64,000 bases of DNA from Methanoculleus sp. GTDB taxonomy: Archaea; Halobacteriota; Methanomicrobia; Methanomicrobiales; Methanoculleaceae. A program made the translations under genes and the position numbers. Shown here piece after piece: positions 58,660-64,000 of the stretch (the stretch's first letter is position 1; the number at the start of each line of letters is the position of its first letter). The notes under the pieces are model-generated. The model made no database searches. It worked only from the letters and a program-made list of their open reading frames with translations, and had not been told where the DNA came from. Location: the NCBI GenBank assembly GCA_018433835.1, contig JAHDQM010000014.1, positions 1 to 64,000 on the forward strand, given 5' to 3'.

Positions 58660-60012
58660 GTGCTCGGCACGAAACCGGCTGGAAGAGGGATAAAACATCC
58701 CCCAAACAATAGGGGGAATCACGCCGCTGGGGGACCGGGCCGGCCGCCGACCGCGCGCAGGGAGTCGATTACCATTACCCTGGAAGACCTGCAGGGAAGG
58801 ACGGTCTACATCGAGAGTTACGGGTGCACCTATAACCACGCCGACACCCGGAGGCTTGAGGCGATACTGGAAGGTCTCGGCTGCAGGCTGACCGGGCCGG
58901 ACGAGGCGGACGCCGTGATCGTCAACACCTGCACGGTGATCGGCGCGACCGAACGAAAGATGCTCCGTCGTCTTGCGGCGTTTGCCGGCCGGGATCTCTA
59001 CGTGACCGGCTGCATGCCGCTCGTCCAGATGGATAAGATTCGCTCGGTCTGCACGCCGCACGTCATCCACCCGAACGAGATCCACGAGCGCTATGGCGGC
59101 GTCGGCACCCCCGGAGCAGGAGCGATCGGCGTGGTGCAGGTGGCGAGCGGGTGCGTCGGCCGGTGCAGTTACTGCATCACCCGGCTCGCACGGGGGCGGC
59201 TCAAGAGCGCGCCGCCCGAAGCGATCCTTGATGCCGTCCGGCGCCTTGCCGCGTCGGACGCCTACGAGATCCAGCTGACCGGGCAGGACGTGGCTGCCTG
59301 GGGGCTCGACCGGGGCGAGTCACTCCCCGACCTCCTGCGGGCGATTGCAGAAATCCCCGGAAGGTTCGCCGTCCGGCTGGGGATGATGCACCCGGCCTCG
59401 GTGCTCGGGATCCTCGATCCCCTTGTCGACGCCTGCAAGAGCGACAAAGTCTTCCGGTTCCTCCACCTCCCCATCCAGTCGGGCTCCGATACCGTTCTCG
59501 AACGGATGCAGCGCGGTTACCGTGCGGCCGACGTCATAAAGATCGTCGATACGTTCCGGGAGCACTACCCGGATATGATGATCTCGTCCGATTTCATCAC
59601 CGGGTTTCCCGGTGAGACGGACGAGGAGTTCCGCCGGACGCTCGAACTCCTGCAGCGTGCGGCGTTCGTGAAGGTGAACATCACCCGCTACTCCCGGCGG
59701 CCCGGCACCCCTGCCGCTGCCCTAAAAGACCTCCCCAACCGGATACGCAAAGACCGGTCCCGGGCGCTGCTCGCCGAGGCGAACCGGATCTACGACAGCT
59801 ACAACGAGCGCTGGATCGGGCGGGAGACACCGGTCGTTGCGACCGAGAAGAACGCACCCTCCTCGACCGTCTGCCGCAACCCCTGCTACCTCAACGTCGT
59901 CATCGGAGAGGATCTGCCGTTCGGGTTCTCCGGAAGGGCGGTGATCACGGAGAACCGGCGGCACTATGTCATCGGTGAGCTGATCCCGTCCGATGCCGGG
60001 CAGAGGGTTTAG
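58660..60012 (+). CDS. tRNA t6A37 methylthiotransferase (archaeal e-MtaB type)
   Basis: The protein has 450 residues with the only usual in-frame start, GTG 58660. The first 38 residues are low in complexity and a rare start (ATT 58768 or later) is possible. It is a radical SAM MiaB-like enzyme: UPF0004 domain YIESYGCTYNHADTRRLEA, cluster Cys of VNTCTV and VTGCMPL, then SGCVGRCSYCITR for the SAM cluster, and a TRAM domain at the end (GRETPVVATEKN). It modifies t6A at position 37 of ANN-decoding tRNAs. Confidence 0.9.
   Translation: MLGTKPAGRGIKHPPNNRGNHAAGGPGRPPTARRESITITLEDLQGRTVYIESYGCTYNHADTRRLEAILEGLGCRLTGPDEADAVIVNTCTVIGATERKMLRRLAAFAGRDLYVTGCMPLVQMDKIRSVCTPHVIHPNEIHERYGGVGTPGAGAIGVVQVASGCVGRCSYCITRLARGRLKSAPPEAILDAVRRLAASDAYEIQLTGQDVAAWGLDRGESLPDLLRAIAEIPGRFAVRLGMMHPASVLGILDPLVDACKSDKVFRFLHLPIQSGSDTVLERMQRGYRAADVIKIVDTFREHYPDMMISSDFITGFPGETDEEFRRTLELLQRAAFVKVNITRYSRRPGTPAAALKDLPNRIRKDRSRALLAEANRIYDSYNERWIGRETPVVATEKNAPSSTVCRNPCYLNVVIGEDLPFGFSGRAVITENRRHYVIGELIPSDAGQRV
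58698..58717. repeat. 6-bp hairpin inside the proposed 5' leader
   Basis: TCCCCC and GGGGGA are separated by eight AT-rich bases (AAACAATA) between nadX and the tRNA-modifying enzyme. It would lie within the coding frame if GTG 58660 is the start, which is one reason to doubt that start. Confidence 0.4.
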
Positions 60013-60054
60013 CCCCTCCGAAACTTTTTCTTCCGGCAAAGCGTATCCCCTTCC

Positions 60055-60498
60055 ATGCAGGAGATCACCGGGCACGAACTCTCCTCGAAGAAGGCCGAAT
60101 ACCTCAAATACATCTATATGCAGGGCCACGTCGTGAAGACAACCGAGATCGCCACCCGGTTCTCGGTCGCGCCCTCGACGGTGACAAAAGCGCTCACGGA
60201 GATTGCAGGAGCAGGATACATCGAACATACGCCCTATCGCGGCGTGAGACTCACTTCTCGCGGCACCGAATACGCCCGGTTCCTGATCCGGCGCCATCGG
60301 ATCGTCGCCCTGATGCTCAGCCGCTACGGGCTTGAGCCCGGCGAGGCCTGCAGCGAGGCGAAGAAGATCGAGCAGTGCTTCTCAAAGGACCTCACCAACA
60401 GGATGTGTACGTCGCTCGGGCACCCGATGATGAGCGTCTGCGGGGAGATCGAGCACGATCACCGTTGCTGCTGCCCCTCAGGGAACCAACAGGGGTGA
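60055..60498 (+). CDS. DtxR/MntR-family metal-dependent transcription regulator
   Basis: The protein has 147 residues. A winged helix (EYLKYIYMQGHVVKTTEIATRF, quoted as EYLKYIYMQGHV) with recognition helix APSTVTKALTEIAGAGYIEH is followed by the dimer/metal region EACSEAKKIEQCFSKDL and a Cys/His-rich end (HPMMSVCGEIEHDHRCCC). The metal ligands could sense Fe, Mn or Zn. It is 42 bases upstream of a metal-ABC operon, which it probably represses. Confidence 0.88.
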   Translation: MQEITGHELSSKKAEYLKYIYMQGHVVKTTEIATRFSVAPSTVTKALTEIAGAGYIEHTPYRGVRLTSRGTEYARFLIRRHRIVALMLSRYGLEPGEACSEAKKIEQCFSKDLTNRMCTSLGHPMMSVCGEIEHDHRCCCPSGNQQG

Positions 60499-60540
60499 AG
60501 GCAAAAATTTAGATTCACACCAAATTTGAGGAGAAGAACG

Positions 60541-61443
60541 ATGGGTTCGCAGGATAAAGGCAATCTAACTACCGTTTTACTTGTTGCAGCCGCATTCGCA
60601 GTCCTCCTGCTGGCGGCAGTCGCGGCGGGGTGTACCGCCACGGAGCCGCAGCAGGACGGACGGGTCGTCGTCGCGGTCACCATACCGCCCGAGCAAGAGT
60701 TCGTAGAGCGGGTAGGGGGCGACCACGTCCGTGTTATCCTGCTGGTGCCGCCGGGGGCCGACCCGCACACCTACGAACCTCCGCCGGGGGTCCTCGCCGA
60801 AGTCGCGGAGGCGGATATGTATGCCGTGGTGGGTTCGGGGATAGAGTTCGAACTCGCCTGGCAGGAGAAGATCGCCGCCCTGAACCCCGATATGTTGGTC
60901 GTCGACTGTTCGCGCGGCGTCGACCTGATCGCGGCCGGTGAGGCTGATCATGCGGGAACCGACCCCCACATCTGGACATCCCCGAAAAACGCGAAGATCA
61001 TGGTCGAGAACATCCGCGAAGGGCTCGCAGAGGTCGATCAGGCAAACGCTGAAGACTACCGCCAAAACGCCGATGCCTACCTGGAGGAACTCGATGCTCT
61101 GGACACGGAGATCGCCGGGGCGCTCGCCGAATCGGGAGTGACGAAGGTCATGGTCTACCACTCGTCGTGGGCCTACCTTGCCCGGGACTACGGCTTTGTC
61201 GAGGTCCCGATCGAAGAAGAGGGGAAAGAGCCCTCCCCGCAGAGGATAGAGCACCTCGTCGCGCAGGCGAAGGAGGAGCAGATCAGGGTGATATTCGCGT
61301 CGCCCGAGCACTCCACCCGGAGCGCCGAGGTTATCGCGGACGAGATCGGCGGCACCGTGGTGCCGGTAAGCCCGCTCGCGAAGGACTACCTGAAGAACAT
61401 GCGGCACGTGGCCTCGGCATTCGCCGAGAGCAGCAAACCATGA
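60541..61443 (+). CDS. Zn/Mn-type ABC transporter binding lipoprotein
   Basis: The protein has 300 residues. A lipobox (AAVAAGCTA) gives an anchored binding protein; the cluster A-I fold shows VVVAVTIPPEQEFVERVGGD, GADPHTYEPPPGVL, GTDPHIWTSPKNAK and MVYHSSWAYLARDYG, whose His residues form the metal site. The His-rich loop of typical ZnuA is missing, so manganese or zinc are both possible. Preceded by a DtxR-type regulator; the ATPase gene overlaps by four bases. Confidence 0.92.
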   Translation: MGSQDKGNLTTVLLVAAAFAVLLLAAVAAGCTATEPQQDGRVVVAVTIPPEQEFVERVGGDHVRVILLVPPGADPHTYEPPPGVLAEVAEADMYAVVGSGIEFELAWQEKIAALNPDMLVVDCSRGVDLIAAGEADHAGTDPHIWTSPKNAKIMVENIREGLAEVDQANAEDYRQNADAYLEELDALDTEIAGALAESGVTKVMVYHSSWAYLARDYGFVEVPIEEEGKEPSPQRIEHLVAQAKEEQIRVIFASPEHSTRSAEVIADEIGGTVVPVSPLAKDYLKNMRHVASAFAESSKP

Positions 61444-62207
61444 GCACCCCCGTGATCGAGGTCGACGACGTCTGGGTCAGGCTGCGCGGCCACACCGTGC
61501 TCGAGGGGGTGAGCCTTGTCGTCTACCCGGGCGAGTTCTACGCCATTATCGGGCCGAACGGTGGCGGGAAGACGACGCTTCTTAAGGTGATCCTCAGCCT
61601 CCTCGCCCCCTCCCGCGGCGTAGTCCGGATCCTCGGCAGCACGGAGGCCCGGATGCGTAAGGACCTCGGCTACGTCCCCCAGTTCCGGACGTTCGACTTC
61701 GATTACCCCATCACCGTGCGGGAGATGGTTCTCTCCGGCCGCCTCGGCCACATCGCCCGCAGGCCCCGACGCTACGACGAAAAAGACCACGCCCGGACGG
61801 AAGAGGCGCTCGATACGATGCACATCGCCGATCTTGCCGACCGGCAGATCCGGGACCTCTCGGGCGGTGAGCAGCAACGGGCGATCATCGCCCGGGCGCT
61901 CGTAGGCGACCCGAAGGTTCTGCTCCTCGACGAACCGACGGTCTACGTGGACGCCCCGACGGCGGCGCAGTTCTACGGGATCCTTGATGGGCTCCGCGAC
62001 CGGATGGCGATCGTCCTCGTGACCCACGACATCGGGGTGATCCCGGAGCACGTGACCCGGGTCGCCTGCTTGAACCGGCGCCTCTATACGCACGGCACGA
62101 ACGAGATCACGGCGGATATGCTCGAGGCCGCGTACCACTGCCCGGTGGACCTGATCGCCCACGGGGTTCCGCACCGGGTCTTTTCGGAACACTCAAGGGA
62201 GGAGTGA
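61440..62207 (+). CDS. Zn/Mn-type ABC transporter ATPase
   Basis: The protein has 255 residues. Walker A GPNGGGKTTLLK, Q-loop VPQFRTFDFDYP, signature LSGGEQQRAIIARAL, Walker B VLLLDEPTVYVD and switch VTHDIGVI. The FDFDYPITV region after the Q-loop is typical of metal-type transporters. It overlaps the binding-protein gene upstream and the permease (GTG start) downstream. Confidence 0.95.
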   Translation: MSTPVIEVDDVWVRLRGHTVLEGVSLVVYPGEFYAIIGPNGGGKTTLLKVILSLLAPSRGVVRILGSTEARMRKDLGYVPQFRTFDFDYPITVREMVLSGRLGHIARRPRRYDEKDHARTEEALDTMHIADLADRQIRDLSGGEQQRAIIARALVGDPKVLLLDEPTVYVDAPTAAQFYGILDGLRDRMAIVLVTHDIGVIPEHVTRVACLNRRLYTHGTNEITADMLEAAYHCPVDLIAHGVPHRVFSEHSREE

Positions 62208-63019
62208 GTCTGCTCGAAATACTCGGGTATGAGTTCTTCAGGAACGCGCTCGCCGCCGGGATGCTCGCGAGCGTCGCCTGCGGGATCATCGGCACCTACG
62301 TCGTGGTGCGGCGGATGGTCTCGGTCAGCGGCGGCATCTCCCACGCGGCCTTCGGGGGGATCGGCCTCGGCTACTTCCTCGGGATAGACCCGCTCCTCGG
62401 GGCAACCGGGTTCACCGTGGCGGCAGCGCTCGGGATGGGCGCGCTCCAGCTCCGGGCCCGGCAGCAGATGGACACCCTCATCGGCGCGGTCTGGGCGGCC
62501 GGAATGGCCATAGGCATCCTCTTCGTCTATTTAACACCGGGGTTCGCTCCCGACCTCTTCTCCTACCTCTTCGGGAACATCCTCCTCGTGCCGCGGGGAG
62601 ACATCCTGCTGATGGCGGTCCTCGTGATCATCATCGTCGCCGTCGTAGCCTACTTCTACCGGGAACTCCAGGCGGTCACCTTCGACCCGGATTACGCGAC
62701 GGTCATGAACCTGCCGGTCGAGCGGCTCTCGCTCCTCCTTCTCGTGCTGATTGCGCTCACGGTGGTGATGCTGATCAGGGTGGTGGGGATCATCCTGGTG
62801 ATCGCGCTCCTCACGCTTCCGGCGGCGATCAGCCGTCTCTACACCTCCCGCATCCGGAATATGATGCTCCTCGCCGTCGCCCTCGGCATCATCTTCACCG
62901 TGACGGGGATCTGGCTCTCCTACCTTGTCAACGTCCCCTCGGGGGCGACGATCATCCTGGTGAGCACGCTCGCGTATGCGGGCGCCCTCGGGGTCGAACG
63001 CCTCCGGCAGGGCGATTGA
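62204..63019 (+). CDS. Zn/Mn-type ABC transporter permease
   Basis: The protein has 271 residues from GTG 62204, overlapping the ATPase stop (GTGA). About eight helices; the family motifs are VVVRRMVSVSGGISHAAFGG, LIGAVWAAGMAIGIL and LTLPAAISRLYT. It completes the importer. Confidence 0.95.
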   Translation: MSLLEILGYEFFRNALAAGMLASVACGIIGTYVVVRRMVSVSGGISHAAFGGIGLGYFLGIDPLLGATGFTVAAALGMGALQLRARQQMDTLIGAVWAAGMAIGILFVYLTPGFAPDLFSYLFGNILLVPRGDILLMAVLVIIIVAVVAYFYRELQAVTFDPDYATVMNLPVERLSLLLLVLIALTVVMLIRVVGIILVIALLTLPAAISRLYTSRIRNMMLLAVALGIIFTVTGIWLSYLVNVPSGATIILVSTLAYAGALGVERLRQGD

Positions 63020-63069
63020 CAAAACAAACCGGTGCCCTTATGCCGGCGTATGCAAGAGGTGAGTAAGCA

Positions 63070-63594
63070 ATGGATCCGAACATCGAAGAGGGATACGCCC
63101 GGCTCCTCGAGACCATCGAGGACCTGCAGGCGAAGAAGGAAGAGTCGGCCTCGGAACTCCGGGGTAGCGTGGGAGCCCTCCTTGCGCGGATGGCCGCCGA
63201 TACGGCGCCGGTCGTGAAGCAGATCGGACTGGAGATGCTCCGGCGCGCGAAGAGGGAGGCATCGGGGGAGCTCTACGACCAGGAGTTCTACGATAAGAAG
63301 ATGATCGTCCTCGGGAAGGGCGACCCGCTCCCGTACCGCCCGGACGACCCGAGCAAGCCCGTCGATGCCCAGATATGCGTTCTCGACGAAGACGGGGCCT
63401 TCCACGAGTTGATGTACACCACCACCGAGATCCGGACCGATTCATATCTAAGCCCGCTCGCGCCGGAAGAGGCGTTCGACGTCTACGGCTACGACCTCGT
63501 CTTCATGCTCTACCGGGCGCTCTACGAGTACGCGAAGAAGGATGAGGAACTGATGGCCGCGCTCGCGCGGGCGCTCGAGTATCTTGGGTCGTGA
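63070..63594 (+). CDS. Conserved hypothetical protein
   Basis: The protein has 174 residues from ATG 63070. A helical N-terminus (EGYARLLETIEDLQAKKEE) leads to a mixed domain (YDQEFYDKKMIVLGKGDPLP, then FHELMYTTTEIRTDSYLSPL) and an amphipathic helical end. No cysteines or membrane segments. It is downstream of the metal-importer operon, 50 bases away, and may be co-transcribed. Family not recognised. Confidence 0.65.
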   Translation: MDPNIEEGYARLLETIEDLQAKKEESASELRGSVGALLARMAADTAPVVKQIGLEMLRRAKREASGELYDQEFYDKKMIVLGKGDPLPYRPDDPSKPVDAQICVLDEDGAFHELMYTTTEIRTDSYLSPLAPEEAFDVYGYDLVFMLYRALYEYAKKDEELMAALARALEYLGS

Positions 63595-63601
63595 AAATCA
63601 C

Positions 63602-63607
63602 TTTTTT
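63602..63607 (+). terminator. Oligo-T terminator after the 63070 gene
   Basis: Six T residues start seven bases past the stop, before the last hairpin array. Confidence 0.5.
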
Positions 63608-63750
63608 CTGAAGGCAGTCCCCGAATTTCGAGGGGGGGCTGCAGCGGGCCTCCCTGGGAGTTTTGATCGCTGCATGCGTGTGGTGGGGGGGGCCAGCAGC
63701 TTCCGAACCTCGGGGTGTCCCGAAGAGCATTGGGTGGGACACCACACCCG

Positions 63751-63985
63751 TGCACGGATTTCCAGCCAATATCGCCGTGAGGGGAGGGGCTGACGGGGAG
63801 TGCGATGGGCGGAACGCCCGGAGCACGAGCACCCGAAGGGTGCGGAGTGCGAGCGCAGCGAGCTTGAGCACCGATAGGTGCGAGTGCGACGTTCCACAGG
63901 AACGGAGCTCGACCACCGTCAGGTGGGGAGGGGGGCTCGACCACCGTCAGGTGGGGAGGGGGGCGCGCCCCCCTCCCCTGTCTCT
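63751..63985. repeat. Hairpin array 6 (with a duplicated unit)
   Basis: Core TGCACGGATTTCCAGCCAA, then ATATCGCC. Units: GGGCG-GAA-CGCCC, GCACCC-GAA-GGGTGC, GCACC-GATA-GGTGC, GTTCC-ACA-GGAAC, and CCACC-GTCA-GGTGG twice in tandem with the GGGGAGGGGGG linker, then a GGGGGGC-GC-GCCCCCC terminal hairpin. The tandem copy is a fresh duplication of one unit. It continues towards the end of the window. Confidence 0.8.
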
Positions 63986-64000
63986 CCCTCGTAATGGGCT

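Overview
The window is a chromosomal segment of a high-GC methanogenic archaeon, most likely of the order Methanomicrobiales (Methanoculleus-like). The evidence is a methanogenesis-marker gene pair (MtxX-like and marker 2), archaeal GatD/GatE, archaeal S-adenosylmethionine synthetase, an HMf-type histone, ribosomal protein L10e, a large RFC subunit ending in a PCNA-binding motif, and a two-subunit fumarase / 2-oxoglutarate ferredoxin oxidoreductase / succinyl-CoA ligase cluster typical of the incomplete reductive TCA pathway of these organisms. The taxon is inferred from gene content; no search was run.

Left region (1-12.0 kb), accessory: the 3' end of a radical SAM gene and a broken IS5-like transposase lie outside an integrated element of about 10.7 kb (about 1157-11872). 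The element has split a tRNA-Leu(UAA) gene at its anticodon loop: the 3' half lies at 1114-1165 and the 5' half at 11865-11905. It encodes a tyrosine integrase, a DUF4238 protein, three small proteins, a primase-helicase, a Schlafen/AlbA_2 regulator, an ISH3-like IS with visible terminal inverted repeats, a possible PD-(D/E)XK protein, and a complete tRNA-Leu(UAA) that could replace the gene it broke.

Sensory region (12.0-18.5 kb): a membrane protein, then a minus-strand operon of two anchored NMT1/THI5-type binding proteins, a HAMP/PAS histidine kinase and a PAS protein with a DHp-like domain but no ATPase. No transporter permease or ATPase accompanies them.

Core region (18.7-51.9 kb): an aminotransferase, a DUF2070 membrane protein, a PfkB kinase, UPF0212, a nitroreductase, DUF5350, argH-gatD-gatE, a nitrate/sulfonate/taurine-type ABC importer, L10e, a nine-gene coupled cluster fumarase alpha-beta, korDABC, sucCD and a diadenylate cyclase (dacZ), then mat, hisG-hisA-hisB, histone, the marker gene pair, rfcL, UPF0146, archaemetzincin, and a Usp-antiporter-Usp trio.

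Right region (52-64 kb): an exported acetolactate decarboxylase, a cytosine-deaminase-like enzyme, a HEAT-repeat protein, a MEDS sensor sharing the DHp-like tail of the 12.7 kb PAS protein, the NAD operon nadX-nadA-nadC, a tRNA methylthiotransferase, a DtxR-type regulator and a Zn/Mn ABC importer.

The most striking noncoding feature is a family of intergenic arrays (about 7.4, 29.1, 43.6, 47.8-48.4, 52.2 and 63.8 kb). They are built of many short perfect hairpins whose stems vary but whose loops are mostly GNA or GNNA closed by C-G, joined by a recurring linker. They are not CRISPR and I do not recognise them as a described family.
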